Below, piece after piece: positions 1 to 6,885 of a stretch of DNA of 25,309 nucleotides. Both the position numbers and the translations under genes were made by a program. The notes below the pieces were generated by a model. The model did not search any database. It had not been told where the DNA came from and worked only from the letters and a program-made list of their open reading frames with translations. Source of the DNA: Bacteroidetes bacterium QH_10_64_37 (GTDB taxonomy: Bacteria; Bacteroidota; Rhodothermia; Rhodothermales; Salinibacteraceae); NCBI GenBank assembly GCA_003023105.1, contig PXSZ01000034.1:1-25309 (forward strand), written 5' to 3'. Position 1 is the first letter of the stretch. Every line of letters begins with the position of its first letter.

Positions 1-190
1 TGCGGAGCCATCCCTGCGATACTTTGTCAGGCAGGGACTTCCACGATTTGATAAGATGACAATCTGTCCCGAGAAATGCAATCGGAACGGCACCGGCGAT
101 CCCGGCTCCGTGGAGGCAATACGCATTGAATGTGCGCTCCCACGCATTGAATGTGCGCTCCCCTAGGCGCCCGCGCCCCCACGCTCCCCG
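1..190. other. Left-edge stretch without a recognisable gene
   Basis: I translated all frames of this edge by eye and recognised no protein family. One plus frame stays open from the window start to a stop near 165 but has no recognisable content. The first part could be the cut end of a gene or decayed transposon. The only clear structure is the tandem duplication at 121-162. Confidence 0.4.
121..162. repeat. Two perfect tandem copies of a 21-bp unit
   Basis: Two identical 21-bp units (121-141 and 142-162) lie head to tail, beginning ACGCATTGAATG and ending GCGCTCCC. They sit just past the 3' end of the minus-strand lipoprotein gene. Two copies are too few for a CRISPR array and there is no spacer. 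Slippage duplication is the simplest reading. The 21-bp length is three times the 7-bp period seen in other repeats of this window, which may be coincidence. Confidence 0.85.
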
Positions 191-715
191 TCACGGCCGC
201 GTCGCGCGCAACACGCCCGTCACCCGCACCGAGGGACCGCCTGTCCGCTCCGCCATTTTAACAGCAAGCCTGCCCGACACCGTCCCGTTCCCCGCGTGCG
301 TCACCGAGAGATGGCCCCGCGTCGCCGTGAAGTGGCGGTCCGCAACGGAGAGAAACGCAATGAGACCGGACAGGCTGTCGGCTCGGGCCCTGTCGAGAAG
401 CGACGCCGGCACGACGTTGTAGCGGCCGGGAGGCATCCCCTCTCGGATCCCGGACGGGTCCCTGCTGCGGTCCGTGGACGTGAGCTCGATCGACAGGCCG
501 GGCCCATCGCGCGGCCCCAGCTCGATGCCGACGCGCCCATTTTCCTGCTGTCGATAGACGGCCGACCCGGTGAGCGTGTCCGTGAGGCCGCCCTCGACGT
601 AGAGCCGGTACCGCCCCTCGGCCACGTCGGGCTCGGGCTCGGTCCCACAGCCGACCAGCAGGAGGCCGAGGCCGAAGAATGCGCAGGAGAGCATCGAGAC
701 GACACGGGAGGGCAT
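191..715 (-). CDS. Small outer-envelope lipoprotein of unknown function
   Basis: The 174-residue product starts at the ATG at 715. A hydrophobic signal segment ends in a lipobox (LLLVGC), with the lipidated cysteine at about residue 23, followed by an acidic stretch (GTEPEPDVAEGRYRLYVEGG). The mature part looks beta-rich and ends near VRVTGVLRATRP. I do not recognise a family. The frame stays open upstream to 970, but that part lacks a signal and looks non-coding, so the internal ATG is preferred. It lies 276 bp downstream of a co-directional outer-membrane barrel gene, so joint transcription is possible but not shown. I see no hairpin or gene in the 716-991 gap. Confidence 0.72.
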   Translation of the reverse strand: MPSRVVSMLSCAFFGLGLLLVGCGTEPEPDVAEGRYRLYVEGGLTDTLTGSAVYRQQENGRVGIELGPRDGPGLSIELTSTDRSRDPSGIREGMPPGRYNVVPASLLDRARADSLSGLIAFLSVADRHFTATRGHLSVTHAGNGTVSGRLAVKMAERTGGPSVRVTGVLRATRP

Positions 716-991
716 GGTGGGACGACGGAGGCGCAGATCGAGGACACCGACGCTGGTGGCGTGGGCCGGGACTCGGTTCGCTTCACCCGACCCGGGAGTT
801 ATCGAAAGGCGCTCCCGCGACTGAGTTTCCACCGTCTTCAGGCGCTTCCTGACCTGCTGGAACACAGGATCGATCCCGACCCCGGTGCCGAGGCGGGAGT
901 GGACCGTCTCGGTGCCCTGAAAGATGTTGCACACGTCGGCGCAAGTTTCGCAATCCCTCCGGTGCCGCATGCCTCGGACACCGGCAACTTC

Positions 992-2515
992 TCACTCCCC
1001 CCGAATCGGGAGGATGAGGGAAATCTGGTGTGTGAACACCTGCGATCCCTGCAGTGCCAGCGGGCCGCGCGGGGCCACGACGAAGTCGCTCGCCCTCGCG
1101 AACTCCCGCGCCGGCCGGATCCCGCTGGACACCACGCCGGGCTGCCCGGTACCGAGCGTGAGGTCCCCCGTGTAGCGGAGCGTCAGGGCGCCCCACTCCA
1201 CGCCCCCGCCCCACGTCAGCGTCCACTCCGACCAGTCCTCGTACTGATCCCGCTTCGTTTGGACTACCCGGTCGTTCTGCGTGAGCCAGTAGCGGAACGA
1301 TTCCACTGCCAGACCGGCCTGAAGCTCCCACCAGTCCTGCCCGTGGCGCAGGCCCATGCGGAGGGTCGTGTTGGCGAAAGTGAAGTCGTTCACGATGGTC
1401 CGCTCGCCCGGCGCGATCGTGCCGCCGTCCGGCTGCTCGACGGGCTCCTGAGCGTTGGCCCACGTTTCGCTCACGATGGGCTCAAAAATGAAGTCGGCCC
1501 CGACCGTCGTGCGGGCGTCGGCATGGGAGACCCCAATCCCGACGTTGGAGGCCCACGACGTGCCCGGATCCCGGGGAATGTTCATCAGGTCGTAGTTCGG
1601 AATCTTGGGATGGTCCTTCCGATTGCCCGTCAGGACCGTCCCGAGGCGCCATCCCTCCGTGCCCAGCGGCCGGTCGTAGGCCAGGTGCACGCCCCACGTG
1701 TTGGTGCGGTCGTAGTACCGATTCCACTGGACCGACGGCCGACCGTCAACTCCAGGCCACACGACGAATTCGACGGTCCGCACGTCGTGCTGCATGTCGA
1801 CGCGGTTGTGGACGAGCAGGGCGCGCAGCGACCGGTCGTTCCACTCGCGCTGGACTCCCACCCGCACGTCGAGCCGATGGCCGCTCTGCTGGAGGCCCTG
1901 GTTGCCGGGGTACATCAGATCGACGCCCTCCATGGCGCTGAGCCCTGCCCACTGGACCATCCCGGCGAGGGCCCACCGGTCGGTCAGTTGCCGCCCGCCC
2001 AGCAGCGTCACGTACTGGTTCTCGGCCGACGTTTCGCGGAGGGGACGGATGGAGGGTGTCTCTGACCGAATCGTCGTATGTGCGGTCTCAAGCGCGAACC
2101 GCCGTTGGCGTCGGGGCCCCGGGTTCAAGTGCTGAAGAGCCCCGCCGATGCCTCCGAACCACCGCCCCTGATTCACCAGCACCCCCACCGACAGCGTCCG
2201 TGCGCCGCCGTCTTCCCCCGTGATCGTGTAGTGGCTCGGTGCGCTGTAGGCCCACGTGCCGTCCAGCCGAGCAGCCGCCGCCGGGTTCACGAAGGCGTCG
2301 CCCAGCGTGTCGTCGACGGCGATGGAGACGCCGCCCATCCCGCGAGCGTGCGAGGGATAGAGCTGAAACTGGCTGCCCGTGGCGATGGGGGCCGTCTTGA
2401 TCGGAACGAGCTGCGCGTACGCACCCACCGTCCAGATGGCCCACGCGAGGAGAATGAGGACGACGAGTTCAGCGACCGTTATCGGTCGGATCTGGGCCGG
2501 GCGGTTGGCAGACAT
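992..2515 (-). CDS. FadL/PorV-like outer-membrane beta-barrel protein
   Basis: The product is 507 residues from the ATG at 2515 (MSANRPAQ). A hydrophobic signal segment ends at about GAYAQ. The mature start, including the segment HARGMGGVSIAVDDTLGDAF followed by VNPAA, is the hallmark N-terminus of FadL/OmpP1 and PorV-type barrels, in which an early 'NPA' motif precedes the strands. The rest alternates short amphipathic aromatic strands with Asp/Asn-rich turns and ends in ISLILPIRGE, a plausible final strand. Its substrate cannot be read from the sequence. ATGs at 2551 and 2626 are in frame, but they would add a poor n-region that overlaps an epimerase remnant, so 2515 is chosen. The remnant directly upstream suggests a rearrangement may have changed its promoter. 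Confidence 0.8.
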   Translation of the reverse strand: MSANRPAQIRPITVAELVVLILLAWAIWTVGAYAQLVPIKTAPIATGSQFQLYPSHARGMGGVSIAVDDTLGDAFVNPAAAARLDGTWAYSAPSHYTITGEDGGARTLSVGVLVNQGRWFGGIGGALQHLNPGPRRQRRFALETAHTTIRSETPSIRPLRETSAENQYVTLLGGRQLTDRWALAGMVQWAGLSAMEGVDLMYPGNQGLQQSGHRLDVRVGVQREWNDRSLRALLVHNRVDMQHDVRTVEFVVWPGVDGRPSVQWNRYYDRTNTWGVHLAYDRPLGTEGWRLGTVLTGNRKDHPKIPNYDLMNIPRDPGTSWASNVGIGVSHADARTTVGADFIFEPIVSETWANAQEPVEQPDGGTIAPGERTIVNDFTFANTTLRMGLRHGQDWWELQAGLAVESFRYWLTQNDRVVQTKRDQYEDWSEWTLTWGGGVEWGALTLRYTGDLTLGTGQPGVVSSGIRPAREFARASDFVVAPRGPLALQGSQVFTHQISLILPIRGE

Positions 2516-2631
2516 GGCATTGGGGAGGTTCAATCCGAGAGGAAGCGGCATCCCTGTGATGCGCAGCGGGAATGAGCGCAGAGAGGCTCCGTAGTTGGTA
2601 CACGCAAGCCGCCTCGGAATGACCACGGACT

Positions 2632-2886
2632 TCTCCCGAGCGGGACGGGGTCCTCGAAGGCGTCCTCAAACTTGCTCGTGTCCACCACGAACGGATCCCG
2701 GAACTGGTAGAGCACCTCCTTCACCTCCCGGATCCGTGAGTTGAACAGACCCGCCAGCGTGAGTGACCAGTTCCCGTAGGCCCGCATGGACGGCTCTTCG
2801 CCAAGGGCTCGGTAGGCCATCTCGGTGAAGCGACGGTCTGTAATGGGCTCGCTTCCGTCCAGGGTGGACCTCCCCTTCGCTATTGT
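2632..2886 (-). pseudogene. C-terminal remnant of an NAD-dependent epimerase/dehydratase-like protein
   Basis: Reading the minus strand from about 2880 gives GSEPITDRRFTEMAYRALG, then a segment with LTLAGLFNSRIREVKEVLYQ and FRDPFVVDTSKFEDAF. From memory this matches the C-terminal third of extended short-chain dehydrogenase/epimerase proteins, where a 'LAGLFNP..RE..EMLYQF..PFVVDSSKFE.AFG' segment closes the domain. The nucleotide-binding N-terminus (GxxGxxG) is absent. An in-frame TAG lies at 2887-2889, and after about 2635 similarity gives way to unrelated sequence leading into the barrel gene. Only about 80 of an expected 300 or so residues remain, so it is called a pseudogene fragment. Confidence 0.6.
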
Positions 2887-2887
2887 C

Positions 2888-2895
2888 TACATTTG
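2888..2895 (+). promoter_or_regulatory. Possible TAnnTTTG -7 box upstream of blh
   Basis: TACATTTG matches the Bacteroidota-type -7 consensus TAnnTTTG. It ends only 9 bp before the GTG at 2905, so the transcript would be nearly leaderless, or the later in-frame GTG at 2935 could be the true start. No convincing TTG element is seen 19-21 bp upstream, so support is weak. Confidence 0.25.
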
Positions 2896-2904
2896 GGCTG
2901 AACG

Positions 2905-3918
2905 GTGTACTCTCCAAGCCCTCCCTTCCGTGTCGTGCGGCCCGCCGATCCGATTTCTATTCGTTCCCCGCGCATCTACGCGAGCGTACTGGCGGTGACT
3001 CTTCTCACCGTCGGGGTGGGGGCATGGGGCAGTGCCTCCCTCGGGCCGTGGGCGCTCGTCCTTCTGTTTCTCGCCGTCACACTCACCGGCGTTCCCCACG
3101 GGGCCATCGACCACCTCGTGGCCGCCCGGCTGTGGAACCTCGATCGGACGTGGGCCGACCAGGCCAAATTCTACGGCGGATATTTGACGTTGATGGCGCT
3201 GTACGGGGGGCTCTGGCTCGTGACGCCGGCCTGGAGCCTCGCCCTGTTCCTGGTCATGGCCATGTACCACTTCGGACAGGCCGATCTGGCCTACTGGCGG
3301 CTTCGGCCGCTCCCGGCACGGCTGTTCTACCTGTCGCGGGGCCTCTTTCTCATCGGACTGCCCATCGTGGCTTTCCCAGGCATCGTCGATCCCATTTTCG
3401 AGGCCATCGGCGGCGTCCATCTGCTCGACTGGCCGCTGGTGGCGACAATGCCGGGCCTGCTCTTCGCGGGCCTCGTCGTGCAGCACGTCGTCGCCCTTGG
3501 GCTGGCGGCACCGTGGGCAACTCCGAGCGCGCGCTGGGCGACGGGTCGCGAAGCGCTCAATGTCGTCGTGCTTGCGGCGTTGTTCGGGCTCGTGCATCCC
3601 CTCGTTTCCTTCTCGGTGTACTTCGGAGGCTGGCACGCGCTGGGGCACATCTTAGAGATGCTCCGCTTCTTTCGGCGGCGCGGGGAGTCTATGTCGGTAA
3701 TGACGTTCTACCGGGAAGCCATTCTGTTTACGGTCCTTCCCTTCGTAGGGCTGGCCGGGCTCTACGCCGCCACGCGATCGTTTGGGATGGAGAATCAGAT
3801 GATCGCGCTCCTGTTCATCCTCATCGCCATCATGACGCTCCCGCACATGGTGGTGGTCGAGAAGATGTACCGGGAGCGAGAGAAGAATACGTCGCGGGCA
3901 GTCTCCCGGGAGTCGTAA
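2905..3918 (+). CDS. blh: Brp/Blh-family beta-carotene 15,15'-dioxygenase
   Basis: This 337-residue membrane protein should cleave beta-carotene into two retinals, the chromophore of microbial rhodopsins. The family's conserved His motifs are present in order: GVPHGAIDH (residues 62-70), MYHFGQAD (120-127), YFGGWHALGH (239-248) and TLPHMVVVE (311-319). They would give iron-ligand candidates H65, H122, H244, H248 and H314. Several long hydrophobic helices fit the usual 7-9 spans and the length is normal. The start is GTG at 2905; a second GTG at 2935 is possible and still precedes the first helix. No rhodopsin gene is visible here, so the retinal must serve opsins encoded elsewhere. The TAA stop (3916-3918) also forms the left target duplication of the adjacent MITE-like element. 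Confidence 0.9.
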   Translation: MYSPSPPFRVVRPADPISIRSPRIYASVLAVTLLTVGVGAWGSASLGPWALVLLFLAVTLTGVPHGAIDHLVAARLWNLDRTWADQAKFYGGYLTLMALYGGLWLVTPAWSLALFLVMAMYHFGQADLAYWRLRPLPARLFYLSRGLFLIGLPIVAFPGIVDPIFEAIGGVHLLDWPLVATMPGLLFAGLVVQHVVALGLAAPWATPSARWATGREALNVVVLAALFGLVHPLVSFSVYFGGWHALGHILEMLRFFRRRGESMSVMTFYREAILFTVLPFVGLAGLYAATRSFGMENQMIALLFILIAIMTLPHMVVVEKMYREREKNTSRAVSRES

Positions 3919-4157
3919 GAACCTGTTTTGATTCTGAATCGGTCAGCGAGAGCGTGTGCTCGAACCCTTTCGGTGCGAGCACTGATGAGCCGAAAATCGG
4001 TCCATGGGCGAGGCCTGTATCCCGAAAGCGTTCGGGACGGTTGAGATCGGAGTCGATTTGCAGGCCATCACTGCCGCCCGGAGCGTCCTGATCCCGACAG
4101 CCGTCGGGAGAAGAAGTACTCTCCGGGGTGCCCCGAGGCATGAATTGAAACAGGTTC
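3919..4157. mobile_element. MITE-like non-autonomous element, 239 bp, with TAA target duplication
   Basis: The left end GAACCTGTTTTGATTC (3919-3934) and right end GAATTGAAACAGGTTC (4142-4157) are inverted repeats matching at 14 of 16 positions. TAA flanks both ends (3916-3918 and 4158-4160). A 3-bp TNA duplication with such ends is reminiscent of the IS5 superfamily. No transposase fits inside. The interior is rich in hairpins: GTGCTCG/CGAGCAC (3956-3962/3976-3982), TCCCGAA/TTCGGGA (4020-4026/4031-4037), and TCCCGAC/GTCGGGA (4092-4098/4103-4109) nested in CCCGGAG/CTCCGGG (4077-4083/4121-4127). It sits exactly between two convergent genes. Confidence 0.75.
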
Positions 4158-4692
4158 TAAAAATAAAAACCGCCTTCGGGGGGAGCAGCACGCTATCGAT
4201 GACGTGAATGACGCCGTTCGAGGCTTCAATGTCGGCCTGCACCACGGTCGCCGTGTTCTGGCCCATGAGCGTCACCGTGCCGTCGTTCACCTGGAACTGA
4301 ACGGATCGCCCTTCGAGCGTCTCGGCGGCGTCCATGCCGGTGACGTCCGATGCCATGGCCTTGTCGCTCACGACGTGGTACTTCAGGATGGCCTGGAGCT
4401 GCTTCTGGTTCTCCGGCTGGAGGAGGGACTCAAGCTGTCCGTCCGGCAGGGCCGCGAACGCCTCGTCCGTGGGCGCGAAGACCGTGAAGGGGCCGTCTCC
4501 GCGCAGGGCCTCTACGAGGTCTGCGGCCTTCAGGGCCTGGACGAGGGTGTCGAAGTTATCGGCCTGGACGGCCGTGTCTACGATGTCGGGCTGCTCGTCT
4601 GACATCTCTCCCTGCTGGGCCGCAACCGGACCCACTGTTAGGAGAAAGAAGGCAGTGACGACCAGGGCAGTGCGATAGAGAGTGTTGTACAT
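3943..4692 (-). CDS. Secreted fasciclin (FAS1) domain protein with run-on C-terminus
   Basis: Starting at the ATG at 4692, a signal peptide (hydrophobic stretch ending GPVAAQ at about residue 26) leads into one FAS1 domain, residues 36-171. The diagnostic H1 segment GPFTVFAPTDEAFAALPDG (67-85) and H2-like NGVIHVIDSVLLP (159-171) are clear. FAS1 proteins are exported adhesion or surface proteins. A FAS1 protein of this type would normally stop just after VLLP. Here the frame continues through PPKAVFIF and then about 71 residues encoded by the MITE-like element, stopping at 3943. The natural stop is therefore missing. A deletion at the original 3' end, or a frameshift in the six-C run near 4178-4183, are alternatives. 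The domain is intact and may still fold. Confidence 0.82.
   Translation of the reverse strand: MYNTLYRTALVVTAFFLLTVGPVAAQQGEMSDEQPDIVDTAVQADNFDTLVQALKAADLVEALRGDGPFTVFAPTDEAFAALPDGQLESLLQPENQKQLQAILKYHVVSDKAMASDVTGMDAAETLEGRSVQFQVNDGTVTLMGQNTATVVQADIEASNGVIHVIDSVLLPPKAVFIFRTCFNSCLGAPRRVLLLPTAVGIRTLRAAVMACKSTPISTVPNAFGIQASPMDRFSAHQCSHRKGSSTRSR
4158..4183 (-). terminator. Possible 3' half of an eroded terminator
   Basis: On the minus strand a G/C-rich stretch (GGCGG at 4174-4170) is followed by a T-rich tract (TTTTTATTTTT). This is the layout of the descending arm and U-tract of an intrinsic terminator. The facing arm (CCGCC) is not present as a perfect match: only CCCCC with one mismatch precedes it, and those bases are now read as FAS1 codons. 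Confidence 0.3.
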
Positions 4693-5008
4693 GGTTTTAC
4701 GGAGGATATTGGATGAGAAAACAGACACTGCCTCAACACCGCTGCCCCAATCTTTATTTCTCCCTGCTTCCCGAATCGACGGCATCGTTACAGGTCTGCC
4801 GCCGCTCTTACAGGTTCGTTGCAACTGGTCTGGGCGAAGGAGGGCCGGAGGTTTCTCTCCTTTGGAGCCCCCGACCGTACTTTGGCCGGTATTTCACCGG
4901 ATGTATGCGGGGCATCCCGCGCACCGCCGAACACTGGTTTCGACGACGCGTTGCACCGAATCGGTTAGTGCTTCTCGCAACCCCTTTTGCACAGACTCAG
5001 ATAGCGTC
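4693..5008. other. Divergent intergenic region between the FAS1 and FKBP genes
   Basis: About 316 bp lie between the outward-facing starts. Plus-strand translation shows no recognisable protein, although a frame is open. I see a short direct repeat, CTTACAGGTTCG-like, near 4788 and 4807. There is no convincing -33/-7 pair and no riboswitch-like structure. Promoters for both genes presumably lie here. Confidence 0.4.
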
Positions 5009-5497
5009 GTGGCACAAGCGAATGAAGGAGACGAGGTCCAAGTCCACTACACCGGAAAGCTGGAGGACGGGACCATTTTTGATTCCTCGGAAGACGGGGA
5101 GCCCCTCAGCTTCACCATCGGTGAGAATCGCGTCATTCCGGGCTTCGAGGAGGCCGTGACGGGCATGGAGCCGGGCGACAGCAGAACGACCGAGGTGGAG
5201 CCGGAGCAGGCGTACGGCGAGCACCGCGAAGACATGGTCATGGAGATGGACCGCGACCAGATTCCCGGCGAGGTGGACCCGGAGGTGGGGCAGCAGCTTC
5301 AACTGCGCCTCGAGAACGGACAGACCGTTCCGGTCCTCATCACGGCCCTCGGCGAAGACACGGTGACCATCGACGCCAATCATCCGCTGGCGGGGCGCAA
5401 GCTCATCTTCGAGATCGAGGTTGTAGACGTGGCGGAAGGAAGCGGCACGCCCGGAGGCGGCGCCGGTGAAGGAGACGGCAACATCGTCACGCCGTAG
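5009..5497 (+). CDS. FKBP-type peptidyl-prolyl cis-trans isomerase, SlyD-like
   Basis: This 162-residue protein starts at GTG 5009 (VAQANEGDEVQVHYTGKL). The FKBP core is clear: VHYTGKLEDGTIFDSS (12-27), ENRVIPGFEEAVTGMEPGD (39-57), and the closing strand LIFEIEVVDV. Between the halves an insert-in-flap segment (about 70-125: AYGEH, then IPGEVDPEVGQQLQL and VTIDANHPLAG) marks the SlyD class, which combines proline isomerase and chaperone activity. The C-terminal Gly/Glu tail lacks the His/Cys-rich metal-binding tail of Escherichia coli SlyD. No signal peptide is seen, so it is probably cytoplasmic. The frame is open far upstream but without recognisable sequence. A strong hairpin follows 51 bp after the stop. 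Confidence 0.9.
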   Translation: MAQANEGDEVQVHYTGKLEDGTIFDSSEDGEPLSFTIGENRVIPGFEEAVTGMEPGDSRTTEVEPEQAYGEHREDMVMEMDRDQIPGEVDPEVGQQLQLRLENGQTVPVLITALGEDTVTIDANHPLAGRKLIFEIEVVDVAEGSGTPGGGAGEGDGNIVTP

Positions 5498-5547
5498 CGG
5501 TGCCTGCATGGTTCCCGCCCAGAATCGGTTCATCTGAGCAGCGTCTC

Positions 5548-5578
5548 TGCCCCTGCATGGCATCTCTGTGCAGGGGCA
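5548..5578 (+). terminator. Strong hairpin downstream of the FKBP gene
   Basis: A perfect 10-bp stem, TGCCCCTGCA/TGCAGGGGCA (5548-5557 and 5569-5578), encloses an 11-nt loop. It lies 51 bp past the FKBP stop and ahead of serC, as expected for a transcript end. There is only a weak T-rich run after it, so it may act as a 3' stabiliser rather than a canonical terminator. Confidence 0.6.
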
Positions 5579-5620
5579 TTGCTATGGAAGGCTACTTCGG
5601 GAACGCGCTGTCGCCCGTCG

Positions 5621-5651
5621 TTGCACGACACGCTTCCGTTGCCTACATTAC
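5621..5651 (+). promoter_or_regulatory. Possible Bacteroidota-type promoter for serC
   Basis: TTG at 5621-5623 and TACATTAC at 5644-5651 are separated by 20 bp. This resembles the -33 TTG / -7 TAnnTTTG promoter with one clear mismatch in the -7 box. It sits 72 bp upstream of the serC start, after the FKBP hairpin. Confidence 0.3.
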
Positions 5652-5723
5652 CGACGATGCGCCTGCGGGGGCGCGTCGAGGCTTCGCGCGCACTTCTGAA
5701 CAACCCGAACCCGTCGTTCGGAC

Positions 5724-6833
5724 ATGTCTGCTTCCGAACCCCTCACCCCCGCCGATCGCAGTCAGCGTCAGTACAACTTCTCGGCCGGGCCGGCTACGCT
5801 CCCCGAGGAGGTGCTGGTGGAGGCCAAAGACGAGCTCCCGGTGTACGATCACACCGGGGCGTCGGTAATGGAGATTAGCCACCGGTCCCCTGCCTACGAC
5901 AAGGTCGAGGAGTCGGCCCGCGAGCACCTCCGCGCCCTGCTCGACCTGGACGAGGACTGGCACGTCCTCTTTCTGCAGGGCGGCGCTTCGATGCAGTTCT
6001 ACCAGGTGCCGCTCAACTTCCTGCCGGAGGACGGCGTGGCCGACTACGTGATTACGGGCCGGTGGGGCACCAAGGCCATCCGGGAAGCGCGCCACGTCGG
6101 CGACGTAAACGTGGCCGCCTCCAGCGAGGACGATGACTTTACGCACGTGCCGGACGTGGCGGACTGGGACCTCGACCCGAACGCGTCGTACGTCCACATC
6201 ACGACCAACGAGACGGTCAACGGCAACCAGATGACGGCCGATCCGGTGCTCGATGCGCCCGTGGTGACCGACGCGTCGAGCGAGTTTCTGAGCCGGCCCA
6301 TGGACCTGGAGGGCTACGGCCTCGTCTACGCCGGCGCGCAGAAGAACGTGGGCCCGGCGGGCGTGACTGTGGTGCTGGTGCACGACGACTTCCTGCAGCG
6401 GCGCACGCAGCCGCTCCCTACGATGCTCGACTACGGCACCCACGCCGAGCGCCGCTTCAACACCCCGCCCGTCTTCCCCATCTACATGGTGGAGAAGGTG
6501 TGCCGCTGGCTCCTCAACCTCGGCGGCCTCGACGCCATCCACGCCATCAACAAGCGGAAGGCGCGCAAGGTGTACGACAAGATCGACGCGACGGACTTCT
6601 ACCGGGGCACCGTGAAGCCGGACTCCCGCTCGATGATGAACGTCACGTTCCGTCTCCACGACCCGGACCTGGAGCCGGTCTTTCTGAAGAAGGCCGAGCA
6701 GCGCGGTCTGCTCAGCCTGAAGGGCCACCGCACGGTGGGCGGCATTCGCGCGTCCCTCTACAACGCCATGCCCGAGGAGGGGGTCGACACTCTCGTGCAG
6801 TTCATGGACGAGTTCGAAACCTATAATTCATGA
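5724..6833 (+). CDS. serC: Phosphoserine aminotransferase
   Basis: This PLP enzyme of class V converts 3-phosphohydroxypyruvate and glutamate to phosphoserine and 2-oxoglutarate in serine synthesis (and can act in pyridoxine synthesis). The 369-residue length is normal. The N-terminus NFSAGPATLPEEVL (18-31) is typical. GRWGTKA (112-118) would supply the ring-stacking Trp114. ITTNETVNGNQ (159-169) and VTDASSEFLSRP (181-192) bind the cofactor. YAGAQKNVGPAG (202-213) carries the Schiff-base Lys207. HRTVGGIRASLYNA (335-348) binds the phosphate. The start at 5724 (MSASEPLTPADRSQRQYNFS) gives a short acceptable extension. The last codons overlap a heptamer repeat that includes the TGA stop. No serA or serB is adjacent; the next co-directional gene is pntAA, 52 bp on. 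Confidence 0.95.
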   Translation: MSASEPLTPADRSQRQYNFSAGPATLPEEVLVEAKDELPVYDHTGASVMEISHRSPAYDKVEESAREHLRALLDLDEDWHVLFLQGGASMQFYQVPLNFLPEDGVADYVITGRWGTKAIREARHVGDVNVAASSEDDDFTHVPDVADWDLDPNASYVHITTNETVNGNQMTADPVLDAPVVTDASSEFLSRPMDLEGYGLVYAGAQKNVGPAGVTVVLVHDDFLQRRTQPLPTMLDYGTHAERRFNTPPVFPIYMVEKVCRWLLNLGGLDAIHAINKRKARKVYDKIDATDFYRGTVKPDSRSMMNVTFRLHDPDLEPVFLKKAEQRGLLSLKGHRTVGGIRASLYNAMPEEGVDTLVQFMDEFETYNS

Positions 6834-6864
6834 CTCGTACCTCATGACTCTTGACTCGAGTATT
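6830..6864. repeat. Short heptamer repeat tract overlapping the serC stop
   Basis: Four 7-bp units follow each other (ATGACTC, GTACCTC, ATGACTC, TTGACTC; 6830-6857). An inverse-complement-like unit, GAGTATT (6858-6864), follows. The serC stop codon lies inside the first unit. Imperfect tandem heptamers of this kind recall the short tandemly repeated repetitive sequences known from cyanobacteria. Confidence 0.7.
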
Positions 6865-6885
6865 TGAATCAATGACGACGGCACC

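Noticed and set aside
121..162. Possible CRISPR repeat
   Set aside because: Only two adjacent copies with no spacer, and no cas genes in the window.
296..2065. Long plus-strand open frame, 589 codons
   Set aside because: It runs antisense to the lipoprotein and barrel genes. Its translation is Arg/Pro/His-rich without domains, a typical high-GC shadow.
2887..3648. Minus-strand open frame of 253 codons opposite blh
   Set aside because: Its composition is low-complexity and charged, and the opposite strand encodes blh with intact motifs.
4204..4602. Plus-strand open frame of 132 codons at the fasciclin locus
   Set aside because: It is antisense to the FAS1 domain, which has clear family motifs on the minus strand.
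5643..6728. Minus-strand open frame of 361 codons opposite serC
   Set aside because: It is a shadow of serC, rich in Val/His/Arg, with no motif or signal.
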